Origin: Mariniblastus fucicola
GTDB taxonomy: Bacteria > Planctomycetota > Planctomycetia > Pirellulales > Pirellulaceae
Direction: 5' to 3'
Assembly (NCBI RefSeq): GCF_008087665.1
Contig: NZ_CP042912.1
Coordinates: forward strand, 3,100,001 to 3,164,000
Length of the DNA: 64,000 nt
The notes under the pieces are model-generated. The model was not told the DNA's origin. It saw only the letters and a list, made by a program, of their open reading frames with translations, and did no database searches. Positions 44,830 through 53,302 of the stretch are shown here, piece by piece. The translations under genes were made by a program, and so were the position numbers. The first letter of the stretch is position 1, and every line of letters starts with the position of its first letter.

Positions 44830-45816
44830 ATGAGTGACCAAACAGACGACTGCTGGATCGGATTTGACCTTGGTGGCACAAAGATGCTCGCAGTCGTCTA
44901 CGATGCCGACTTCAAACCGTTGGGTAAGGCCCGGAAGAAAACCAAAGGCCACGACGGGAAAGCCGCTGGGCTGAAGCGTATCAACTCCGTGATCAAGGAA
45001 GCCATGGAGGACGCGGGCGTTGACAATTCAAAGATCAAGGGACTCGGAATCGGTTGTCCCGGGCCTTTGGATCTTGAAAAGAAAATGATTCGCATTGCTC
45101 CCAATTTGGGGTGGGAAAATGCTGCCGTTGGTGAGTCGATTGAGAAAGAATTTGGCTTTCCGGTCGCCGTGGCCAATGATGTCGACGCAGGTGTTTTTGG
45201 TGAGTACATGTTCGGTGCCGGCAAAGGCAAGCGTTGTGTTGCGGGAATCTTTCCGGGAACCGGAATTGGCGGCGGTTGCGTGTACGAGGGCAAGTTGATT
45301 CGCGGTGCGAATTGTACCTGTATGGAGATCGGACATATTCCCGTCATGCCTGGTGGGCCCCGCGACGGTGCCGGAAACCCGGGTTCGCTGGAAGCTGTCG
45401 CTTCGCGACTGTCGATCGCTGGAGCAGCCGCCCTTGCGGCCTATCGCGGCGACGCGCCGCATTTGCGCGAGGACGCTGGAACGGATATCTCTGACATTCG
45501 CAGCGGGGCTTTAAAGAACAGCGTTGAAAAAGGTGACGAAGCCGTCATTCAGATCGTGCACGACGCCTGTGATCATCTGGCACTTTCCGTCGTCACGATG
45601 GTTCACCTGATGGCGCCGGATGTAATCGTGTTCGGTGGCGGGCTGATCGAAGCGATGGGCAAAATCATGCTGCCACGAATCGAAAAAGCAGCTCGTCGCC
45701 GCATCCTCGGATCGCTCAAGGACGTTTTTGAAATCAAGGAAGCCGAACTGGGCGACGACGCGGGAGTGATGGGGGCAGCGGCATTAGGAAAACAGGCGGT
45801 GACTTCGAACTCATGA
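44830..45816 (+). CDS. ROK family sugar kinase (glucokinase-like)
   Basis: 328 residues. ATP-binding DLGGTKMLAVVYD (about 15-27), the phosphate/sugar segment GIGCPGPLDLEKK, the catalytic Asp in VANDVDAGVFGEY, and PGTGIGGGCVYEG are in place. The usual zinc cluster CxCGxxGCxE after EIGHIPV is replaced by GGPRDGAGNPGSLE, so no zinc is bound there. Substrate is likely glucose or a related hexose. The ROK family includes polyphosphate-using glucokinases, and the two next genes are polyphosphate enzymes. The stop overlaps the ppx start by 4 bp (ATGA). Confidence 0.87.
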   Translation: MSDQTDDCWIGFDLGGTKMLAVVYDADFKPLGKARKKTKGHDGKAAGLKRINSVIKEAMEDAGVDNSKIKGLGIGCPGPLDLEKKMIRIAPNLGWENAAVGESIEKEFGFPVAVANDVDAGVFGEYMFGAGKGKRCVAGIFPGTGIGGGCVYEGKLIRGANCTCMEIGHIPVMPGGPRDGAGNPGSLEAVASRLSIAGAAALAAYRGDAPHLREDAGTDISDIRSGALKNSVEKGDEAVIQIVHDACDHLALSVVTMVHLMAPDVIVFGGGLIEAMGKIMLPRIEKAARRRILGSLKDVFEIKEAELGDDAGVMGAAALGKQAVTSNS

Positions 45817-47390
45817 ATCGGGATCTTCAGTATTCAAATGTAGAACGCAACGCGGAACCGAAAATGGTAGCCGTGATCGACGTCGGTGCGTCTTCGCTGC
45901 GGATGCAGATCGCAGAGATTCGCTATGACGGATCGATACGCAAGCTTGAATCGTTCTCGCAAGCCCTCAGTCTGGGGAAGGACTCTTTCAGCACCGGAGT
46001 CATCGCCCGCGATACGATCGAAAATTGCGTTCACGTGCTGTCGATCTATCGTGCGAAACTGGATGAGTACGAAATCACTGATCCAGACAATATTCGCGTC
46101 ATCGCAACCAGCGGCGTTAACGAAGCCTCCAATCGTCTGGCCTTTCTGGACCGGATTTACGTCGCGACGGGTTTTGAAATCAATTCTTTCGACGAAGCAG
46201 AGCTTCACCGGATCACGTATCGCGGAATTCAGCCCTACATTAAATCTGCTCCAAAGTATTTCAAAGGCGAAACGTTGGCGGTTGAGGTCGGCGGTGGCAC
46301 AACGGAAGCGCTTTGGCTGTCCAATGGAAACGTGGCGTTTGCTCGCGCGTACCGGCTTGGGGCGCTGCGCATGCGTCAACGGCTGGAACTTTATGATGCT
46401 CCGCTAGCGAAGGCGCGTGAATTGATGGAGCGTCAGATTCGCGACACAATCGTGCTGTTGAAAGATTCCGTGCCAGACACGATGGACAGCCTGATCGCGA
46501 TGGGCGGCGACATCCGTTTCGCGGCGTCGGAAATCAAGCAGTCGACGATTGGGAACGAACTTGTAGATATCAAGCTCAAGGCACTTGAGAGATTCGTCAA
46601 TGAGGTGCTCGAGAGCAGTCCGGAGCATATCGTCATGAGACACCACATGAGCCTGCCAGACGCTCAATTGTTGGGCCCCGGTTTGTTGACTGTCGCCACG
46701 TTCGCACGAGCATGGGGAATCGACAAAATCACGGTGGCCAATGTGAATCTTCGCGACGGAATGATTTCGGAGATGGCCAAGGGGCGGATGTGGAACCCGT
46801 CAATTGGCGAGCAGATTCTCCGCGGAGCGACGCAGCTCGGGCGAAAGTATCACTTCAACGAGGCGCATTCGATTCACGTGGCCAAGCTCACCAGCATGCT
46901 GTTCGATCAACTTCAGCCGTTGCACGGAATGTCCGGCCGTTTCCGCGGCCTGTTGCAGGTGGCGGCGATTCTGCACCAGGTCGGTTCGTTCATCAGCAAC
47001 AAGGGCAGCCACAAACATTCGATGTATATCATCGAAAACTCAGAGTTCTTTGGCATTGGTAGTGAAGACAAACGGATCGTGGCCCTGGTTGCGAGGTATC
47101 ATCGCCGCGCGATGCCCAGTTCGCGGCATATCGGATATTCCTCGCTCAGCCGTGACCTCCGAGTCGCGGTGTCGAAAATGTCTTCGATCCTTCGATTGGC
47201 AATCGCGCTCAACGCTTCGAACACGCAAAGGATCGATTCGATCAAATGCAAAATGCTGCCTCACGAAATTCAGCTGGTGACCGAAGACATGAGTGACCTG
47301 TCGTTGGAGAGGATGGAGCTGCGACAGGCCGGCAGGCTGTTTGAGAGTATCTTTGGCAAACCGGTAGTCCTGACCAGCACTTCGATTTGA
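45813..47390 (+). CDS. Ppx/GppA phosphatase with C-terminal HD-like domain
   Basis: 525 residues. The actin-like fold of exopolyphosphatase/guanosine pentaphosphatase is shown by AVIDVGASSLRMQIAEI, VIATSGVNEASNR, and VEVGGGTTEALWLSNG. The C-terminal 200 residues match the HD domain found in Ppx2/GppA (HSIHVAKLTSMLFDQL; LQVAAILHQVGSFIS), but the canonical HD pair reads HQ, so the metal site may be impaired. It probably hydrolyses polyphosphate or pppGpp. The 4-bp overlap with the ROK gene and the 19-bp gap to ppk indicate one operon. Confidence 0.88.
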   Translation: MNRDLQYSNVERNAEPKMVAVIDVGASSLRMQIAEIRYDGSIRKLESFSQALSLGKDSFSTGVIARDTIENCVHVLSIYRAKLDEYEITDPDNIRVIATSGVNEASNRLAFLDRIYVATGFEINSFDEAELHRITYRGIQPYIKSAPKYFKGETLAVEVGGGTTEALWLSNGNVAFARAYRLGALRMRQRLELYDAPLAKARELMERQIRDTIVLLKDSVPDTMDSLIAMGGDIRFAASEIKQSTIGNELVDIKLKALERFVNEVLESSPEHIVMRHHMSLPDAQLLGPGLLTVATFARAWGIDKITVANVNLRDGMISEMAKGRMWNPSIGEQILRGATQLGRKYHFNEAHSIHVAKLTSMLFDQLQPLHGMSGRFRGLLQVAAILHQVGSFISNKGSHKHSMYIIENSEFFGIGSEDKRIVALVARYHRRAMPSSRHIGYSSLSRDLRVAVSKMSSILRLAIALNASNTQRIDSIKCKMLPHEIQLVTEDMSDLSLERMELRQAGRLFESIFGKPVVLTSTSI

Positions 47391-47409
47391 TGGATTTGAC
47401 GAGCAAGCG

Positions 47410-49584
47410 ATGAAAAAGAAAAAGAACCTGTATCTCCCTCGCGAAGCCAGTTGGATCGAGTTCAACAAGCGGGTGCTTGATCGAGCTTTTATGGAATCCG
47501 TGCCGCTGCTTGAACGAGTCAAGTTTCTCGCTATCACGGCATCGAATCTTGACGAGTTCATGATGGTCCGGTTTGGCGGGCTGAAGATGGTGAAGCGTTC
47601 GTCTTCCGGGATTACCGACATTTCAGGGCTCGACGCCAACGAGCAAATCAAAATGATTCGCGAGCGAGTTCGGGATATGCAGAACCGGCAAATCGATTGC
47701 CTTGGTGAGTTGTTGCCCAAGCTGGCCGAGTGCGGCATCCGAAAACTGGGGCGGACAGAGCTCTCCGATATCCAACGTGATTTTCTGCGCAGCCACTTCG
47801 AAAGCGAGATTGTCACCAGCATGGCGCCAATCGGTGTAGACGAATCGCATCCGCCAGCGTTTATTCGCGGGCTTCGTCTGCATGTGTGTGTTCGCATCAA
47901 GGACAGCAAAGAATCTCGCCTGATTCCGAAGGATGCGGCCACAAGTGAGGATTCGAGTTTATACGCCGAAGCTGACGCGGCAAAAACAGATTCGGCACAT
48001 CGATTTGTTATCATTCCGTTGCCTCGAAATCTTGCTCGTGTATGGGCTGTTCCCACGAGCGATCAGTACAGCTTTATGTTTCTCGAAGACATCATCGGCC
48101 TGTTCGTTGAGGATCTGTTTCCAGGACAGGAAGTTCTGGATTGGACCACGTTCCGTGTTACGCGTAACGGCGACGTCGTGCTCGCTGATGACGATGGTCG
48201 AGCTGACTTGCTCCGCGGGATGGAAGAAGTTATCGAAGCTCGCAAGATGACCGATTGCATTCGCCTCGAGATATCTTCAAAGGCCAGCAAAGCCACCGGT
48301 CGGTTTCTGCAGAAACTGCTCAACGTCGAAGAACCCGACACCTATCGTTTGGCCGGTCCGCTTGCGTTGGTCGATCTGTTCGCGATTGGTGGGCTGCCAG
48401 GTTTTCAGCATCTCAAGAACGAACCATGGCCGCCGCATGGTGTTCCCGAGTTCGATCGCGACGATGATATTTTCGCGACCATCGCGCAAAAGGATCGGCT
48501 CATCCATCATCCGTATCAGAGCTACGATGCGGTCGTCAACTTCATTCGCGCTGCGGCAACTGACGACCGTGTGATTGCGATCAAGCAGACGCTGTATCGA
48601 ACGGCGCGGGACAGCGAGATCGCGGCGGCCCTCGAAACCGCGGTTGCCAATGGAAAAAATGTGACGTGTATCGTGGAGCTGAAGGCTCGTTTTGACGAAG
48701 CCCGGAATATCGAATGGGCGAAACGCCTCGAAGCCGCCGGCGTCGACGTGATCTACGGCGTCAGAGGGCTCAAAACGCATGCGAAAATGTGCGTCGTGAT
48801 TCGCAAGGAAGCCACAGGGATTCAGCGCTACATGCATCTCGCAACCGGGAACTACAACGAGTCGACGGCTCGCGTCTACAGCGACGTCAGCTTTTTCACT
48901 TGCGACGAACAGCTTGGTCGCGACGCGGTTCATCTGTTCAATGCAATCACGGGACTTTCTGTTCCCCAATCAATGGGCAAGATTGCTGCGGCGCCGATAA
49001 ATTTGCGCGAAACGACTTTGGAATATATTCAGTTCGAAACTGAAAGTGCACGACAGGGCAACGCGGCTGCGATCCGGGTGAAGGTCAACTCGCTGGTCGA
49101 CCGTGAAATCATTGATGCGCTCTACGAAGCCTCTCAGGCTGGCGTCGAGGTTCGGCTGAACGTTCGCGGGCTGTGCTGTTTGATGCCTGGCAAGAAAGGG
49201 ATGAGCGAAAACATTCGCGTGATCAGCGTCGTGGATCGCTTTCTGGAACACTCTCGGATTTTCTACTTCTATCACGGCGGCGACGAAAAGATGTTCATTT
49301 CCAGCGCCGACTGGATGGGCCGAAATCTTGATCGTCGCGTTGAGTTGTTGGTTCCGATTGAAGACCGCGATTGCAAGAATCGGCTGTTGAAAATCCTCAA
49401 CAGCTACTTCAACGACAGCGAGTCGGCGACCGAGTTAATGTCGGACGGATCCTACGTTCCCGTGGAACCGAAAAAGAAACGTCAGATTCGCTCGCAGCAA
49501 TGGCTCTATGAAGAAGCCGGTCAGCTGTTGAAGGCGTCGACGAATCCTCGTACGACTGTCTTTCAACCACATCGCCCTGGCTAG
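47410..49584 (+). CDS. ppk1: Polyphosphate kinase 1
   Basis: 724 residues, family length. N-terminal domain LYLPREASWIEFNKRVLDRA; the phospho-histidine region LKTHAKMCVVIRKE; the second catalytic segment YHGGDEKMFISSADWMGRNLDRRVELLVPI; and NESTARVYSDVSFF. The enzyme reversibly polymerises ATP phosphate into polyphosphate at the membrane. Preceded by the Ppx/GppA gene, and followed 8 bp later by a membrane-protein gene. Confidence 0.95.
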   Translation: MKKKKNLYLPREASWIEFNKRVLDRAFMESVPLLERVKFLAITASNLDEFMMVRFGGLKMVKRSSSGITDISGLDANEQIKMIRERVRDMQNRQIDCLGELLPKLAECGIRKLGRTELSDIQRDFLRSHFESEIVTSMAPIGVDESHPPAFIRGLRLHVCVRIKDSKESRLIPKDAATSEDSSLYAEADAAKTDSAHRFVIIPLPRNLARVWAVPTSDQYSFMFLEDIIGLFVEDLFPGQEVLDWTTFRVTRNGDVVLADDDGRADLLRGMEEVIEARKMTDCIRLEISSKASKATGRFLQKLLNVEEPDTYRLAGPLALVDLFAIGGLPGFQHLKNEPWPPHGVPEFDRDDDIFATIAQKDRLIHHPYQSYDAVVNFIRAAATDDRVIAIKQTLYRTARDSEIAAALETAVANGKNVTCIVELKARFDEARNIEWAKRLEAAGVDVIYGVRGLKTHAKMCVVIRKEATGIQRYMHLATGNYNESTARVYSDVSFFTCDEQLGRDAVHLFNAITGLSVPQSMGKIAAAPINLRETTLEYIQFETESARQGNAAAIRVKVNSLVDREIIDALYEASQAGVEVRLNVRGLCCLMPGKKGMSENIRVISVVDRFLEHSRIFYFYHGGDEKMFISSADWMGRNLDRRVELLVPIEDRDCKNRLLKILNSYFNDSESATELMSDGSYVPVEPKKKRQIRSQQWLYEEAGQLLKASTNPRTTVFQPHRPG

Positions 49585-49592
49585 GATCTGGC

Positions 49593-51416
49593 ATGGAAGA
49601 ATCAGGTATCGAGATCACGCCCCTTGGGGACGGAGTCGAGATTTGCCTTCCTTGCCGACTACTCGGCGGGGTTGCCCGTGCCGGTTGGTTTGTGATCGCG
49701 TTCGGTGCCATGGCCACGCTGTTTATGATCTCGTGGATCTCGGTGCCGGTCGGATGGGGAATCAATGTCGTCTGGCAGGGCAACATTTTTGGACTGCTGT
49801 TGGTCGGGTTTGGGTGCTTCGGGCTCGTTGGGCTTTACGGAACAGCAAAACTGTTGGCGTTGGGGATGGCGATTGTTCACAACCGGACGCGATGCGTCGT
49901 AACGGTTGGTCCAAAGCGGATTGTCAGTTGCGAACGCTTTGGCTGGTTCAGCTTTAAAACGAAGATCAATCGCGGCGACGTGAAGCAGTTGTTCGTGCTG
50001 CCTTTAGCTGCCGTGAAATCGGGAGAGCGGGATTCTGATGACGAACAGAAAGCGCTCGGCTTGCTGGGAACGTTTTTCGGCGGCGACGCATCTGACTTTT
50101 TCTCCATCTCGACGCGGAAGCTGAAAGGAAAACTGATCGCTCCGGCTTATCCAGCGGACGTGCTGCAACCTGTTGCAGCGGCGGTCGCGCAGGAGCTGAA
50201 TCGTAACCGCAGCGATGCTGTGTTGATTGTTCGGGATTCGTCGAAACAGCAACAGCCATCGCCCAAAGTTGGCGTCACCGTTGAGCAACTTTCAAAAGAT
50301 GAAATCGAATCGGCGGACTTTGAACTTCCTGAAGACAGCGAACTGGAAGCAATCGAAGAGGGCGATTCTGTCGTCTATCGGATTCCGAAACGGACGTTAT
50401 CCAAAGGCTCCAACGGCCTGTTCATGTTTTCCGTTTTTTGGAACGGGTTCCTGCTGTTGGTCACGTTGGCGATGATCAAGGCAAACGCGTTTGACTGGCC
50501 GCCAATTGCGATCATCACTGGATTCTGGCTGGTCGGAATCGGACTTCTGGTCACAGCCATCTATCTGGCTCGCCAGAGCGCCATGATTGGCGTGAAAGAC
50601 AGGATGCTATTCATTGAACGCACGACGATCTTTGGGACGCGTTGGACTGAGTTTCAGTCTGCAGCAGTCGAATCGCTGGAGGTCGCGGACGCGAACATGG
50701 AAGTCAACGGCGTGCCCGTAATGAACTTGCGAATTCAGCCACACGAAGGAAAAGCCGTCAAGATGTTTTCGCACCTTGACCCACAAGAACTCCGGTGGCT
50801 GGCCCAACAACTCCGGCGTGAACTGGGTGTGGAGGAAAAGCGGCTTCAACTCAACGCAGAAACATTCGACTATTCGTCAGCGGAGTCGGAGCCTCATCAG
50901 ACTGACATCGAAGTACACCGCGATGCCGACAGCACCGCGATCCGTGTTCCTCCATTGGACTTCGAAGGCTCAGCAACGTTTCAGATCATTGGCCTGACCA
51001 TGTGCCTGCTTCCATTTCCGGGCGTGTTGGCAGCGATCTGGTTTGCTGGCTTCGATTTCATGTTCGTCATGTTCGGCATTGTGGCGACCGCGATCGGTGC
51101 GACGATGGTGGCGATTCACCGCGTCATCTCGACTCGACAGTTTCAAATTGACGTTTCGCGAAATCAGTTGGACGTGCGAGTCGACGGGTTTATGACCAAC
51201 CGCCACCACGTTTTGAGCTATCCGCAAATTCGCTCTGTCGAAGTCGTGGACTCGGGCGTGAAAGTAAACAATCGATCGATGTACTGTTTGAAAGTGAAGG
51301 CAAAACAGGGTGCCGGCGTTTCGATCATGACGGGACGTAGGCAGGACGAACTGGTCTACGTCGCCAGTCTGATCCGTGAGAAGCTCAACCTGGACCCTGC
51401 CAGCAAATCAGACTGA
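49593..51416 (+). CDS. Membrane protein with three repeated TM-pair/PH-like modules
   Basis: 607 residues. The same plan occurs three times: a strand entry (GDGVEICLPCRLLG; GDSVVYRIPKRTLSK; ADSTAIRVPPLDFEG), two membrane helices, and a beta domain resembling bacterial PH domains (TRCVVTVGPKRIVSCERFGW; MLFIERTTIFGTRWTEFQ; LDVRVDGFMTNRHHVLSYPQIRSVEV is split over its strands). Modules start at about residues 11, 365-linked 268 and 455. Acidic linkers join them. Function unknown; bacterial PH membrane proteins often bind partners in envelope stress complexes. It is 8 bp behind ppk1 and may be co-transcribed. Confidence 0.65.
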   Translation: MEESGIEITPLGDGVEICLPCRLLGGVARAGWFVIAFGAMATLFMISWISVPVGWGINVVWQGNIFGLLLVGFGCFGLVGLYGTAKLLALGMAIVHNRTRCVVTVGPKRIVSCERFGWFSFKTKINRGDVKQLFVLPLAAVKSGERDSDDEQKALGLLGTFFGGDASDFFSISTRKLKGKLIAPAYPADVLQPVAAAVAQELNRNRSDAVLIVRDSSKQQQPSPKVGVTVEQLSKDEIESADFELPEDSELEAIEEGDSVVYRIPKRTLSKGSNGLFMFSVFWNGFLLLVTLAMIKANAFDWPPIAIITGFWLVGIGLLVTAIYLARQSAMIGVKDRMLFIERTTIFGTRWTEFQSAAVESLEVADANMEVNGVPVMNLRIQPHEGKAVKMFSHLDPQELRWLAQQLRRELGVEEKRLQLNAETFDYSSAESEPHQTDIEVHRDADSTAIRVPPLDFEGSATFQIIGLTMCLLPFPGVLAAIWFAGFDFMFVMFGIVATAIGATMVAIHRVISTRQFQIDVSRNQLDVRVDGFMTNRHHVLSYPQIRSVEVVDSGVKVNNRSMYCLKVKAKQGAGVSIMTGRRQDELVYVASLIREKLNLDPASKSD

Positions 51417-51603
51417 TCGCTTTAAGTTCGCAAGGAAATAGCACGACCGAAAAGTGTCACTTGGGACGTTTCAGACGCAGCGTGACGGCTTGGTGACTGG
51501 TTTTCAACAACCGCTGCTACAAAATGAAATCGCTCATTGCCAACGCTTGCCGAACCGCATAAAAACGTAGCCGACACGCAATCGGATCACGTACGAGACC
51601 AAC

Positions 51604-53034
51604 ATGACGGATCAGCCACCTTTCGACAAGAAAAGAAGCAAAAAGAAGAAGAAAGCCACCGCGATCGATCGGCAGCCTCCTTTCAATCTGGACGCTGAAG
51701 CCGGTGTTCTGGGCAGCCTGATGCTGACGCCCGACGCATGTGACGACATCGTCGCGATCCTTCGCCCGGAGGACTTTTACGACGAAGCTCACGCGATCAT
51801 CTTTCGCCACATGATGGAGCTGCACAGCAAGGGCGAGAAAATTGACTTGCTGTTGCTACGTGAACGCCTCGCAGCCTCCGGCGATGACGATATCGTTGGC
51901 GGTGCAGCCCGGTTGGCAGAGATTTTCACCTCCGTTCCTCACGCGGCTCACGTCCAATACTATGCCCAGATCGTTCGCAACAAGTCGACAGCCCGAAACC
52001 TGATTTCGACCTGTTCTGAACTGTTGAACGATGCGTTTATGCCGGAAGTTGATCCCAACGAGTTGCTTAACGAGGCGGAACAGAAAGTGTTTTCGATTCG
52101 CGAAAGTCGCCAGTCGAACAACCTTAGCTCCATCGACGAAGTTCTCGAGCTTGCGATGGATCGCCTCGAAGCCAAAGTCCGTGGTGAAGCCATGGAAGGG
52201 ACGGTCGAGACTCACTTCAAAGACCTGGACAAAATGATGGGTGGTCTGCACGCGTCAGAGCTTTTGATTCTGGCGGCACGTCCATCGATGGGGAAGACTG
52301 CGTTTGCCATGAACATCGCAGAAAACGTCGTGATCAAATCTCGCAAGCCAGTGCTGTTCATCAGCCTCGAAATGGCGGCGATCGAGTTGATCGAGCGGAT
52401 GCTCTGTTCAGTCGCTCGCGTCAACGGGCACCGATTGAGAAACGGAACCCTGGCGACTGACGATCGCAAGCGACTTGTAAAGGTCGCCGGTGAACTTTCG
52501 ACGGTTCCGCTGTTCATTGACGATTCACCGACGCGAAACGTTTCCGAAATCGCCGGTGCGGCCAGACGGATTGTGCGACGTGAAGGCAGTCTGTCGCTGA
52601 TCGTTATTGACTATCTGCAGTTGATTCAGCCCGACAGTTCGTCGGATCCGCGTCAGGAACAGGTTGCCAAGATGGCGCGGCGTTTGAAGGCTCTGGCTCG
52701 TGAGTTGAAAGTTCCCATCCTCTGTTTGTCACAGTTGAATCGTCAAACCGAAAGCTCGGGCGACCACCGTCCGAAACTCAGTCACCTTCGCGAGTCGGGT
52801 GCGATTGAGCAGGATGCCGATGTCGTGATGTTCGTGCACCGCGAGAGCTACTACAAAAAGGGAACTCCTGAAGAAGAGGAGACCATGAAGGACGCGGTAA
52901 TCATTATCGAGAAACAGCGTAACGGTCCCACCGGCGATGTCGAATTGCTCTGGGAGCGGGACTTCACCCGTTTCTCGGATCGAGCCCCCGAGCGGTATTC
53001 CGAGTTCGACAATATGCCGCAAGCTCAGTTTTAG
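51604..53034 (+). CDS. dnaB: Replicative DNA helicase DnaB
   Basis: 476 residues. The N-terminal domain follows a Lys-rich start (FDKKRSKKKKKATA) and contains LDAEAGVLGSLML. The RecA-like motor has Walker A in ARPSMGKTAFAMNIA, Walker B in LIVIDYLQLI, and the C-terminal LSHLRESGAIEQDADVVMFVHRE. DnaB unwinds DNA at the replication fork as a hexamer. The run of five Lys at the N-terminus is longer than usual. It follows the membrane-protein gene after 187 bp and faces glgB. Confidence 0.96.
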   Translation: MTDQPPFDKKRSKKKKKATAIDRQPPFNLDAEAGVLGSLMLTPDACDDIVAILRPEDFYDEAHAIIFRHMMELHSKGEKIDLLLLRERLAASGDDDIVGGAARLAEIFTSVPHAAHVQYYAQIVRNKSTARNLISTCSELLNDAFMPEVDPNELLNEAEQKVFSIRESRQSNNLSSIDEVLELAMDRLEAKVRGEAMEGTVETHFKDLDKMMGGLHASELLILAARPSMGKTAFAMNIAENVVIKSRKPVLFISLEMAAIELIERMLCSVARVNGHRLRNGTLATDDRKRLVKVAGELSTVPLFIDDSPTRNVSEIAGAARRIVRREGSLSLIVIDYLQLIQPDSSSDPRQEQVAKMARRLKALARELKVPILCLSQLNRQTESSGDHRPKLSHLRESGAIEQDADVVMFVHRESYYKKGTPEEEETMKDAVIIIEKQRNGPTGDVELLWERDFTRFSDRAPERYSEFDNMPQAQF

Positions 53035-53059
53035 ATCCGTGTCAAAAATTGCATGCAAT

Positions 53060-53261
53060 GTGGCATAGGCTTCCAGCCTGTGATCGCATTCGCGTAGATA
53101 CGCGGAAGGATAGAGGCCCCCTTTCGCCGTACAGAATTACTTTGCATTCGCGCTTGAGCGTGCACGTGTACGAATTTCGTCCGCACCAATTTTATGGTGC
53201 AAAGGCAATCAATCAGCAGCCAGCACCGCCCATGCAGTCACAGGCTGGAAGCCTATGCCAC
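53060..53261. repeat. Inverted repeat pair flanking a 154-bp spacer (MITE-like or long hairpin)
   Basis: A 24-bp sequence at 53060-53083 (starts GTGGCATAGGCTTCC) returns as an exact reverse complement at 53238-53261. The interior contains two ATGCATTCGCG-like segments and a small hairpin, GCACCA/TGGTGC at 53183-53200. No ORF of interest lies inside. It sits between the convergent dnaB and glgB. Confidence 0.7.
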
Positions 53262-53302
53262 GCACCAAACCGCTGCAGAAACCACGCGACTAAAACACCA
53301 AC

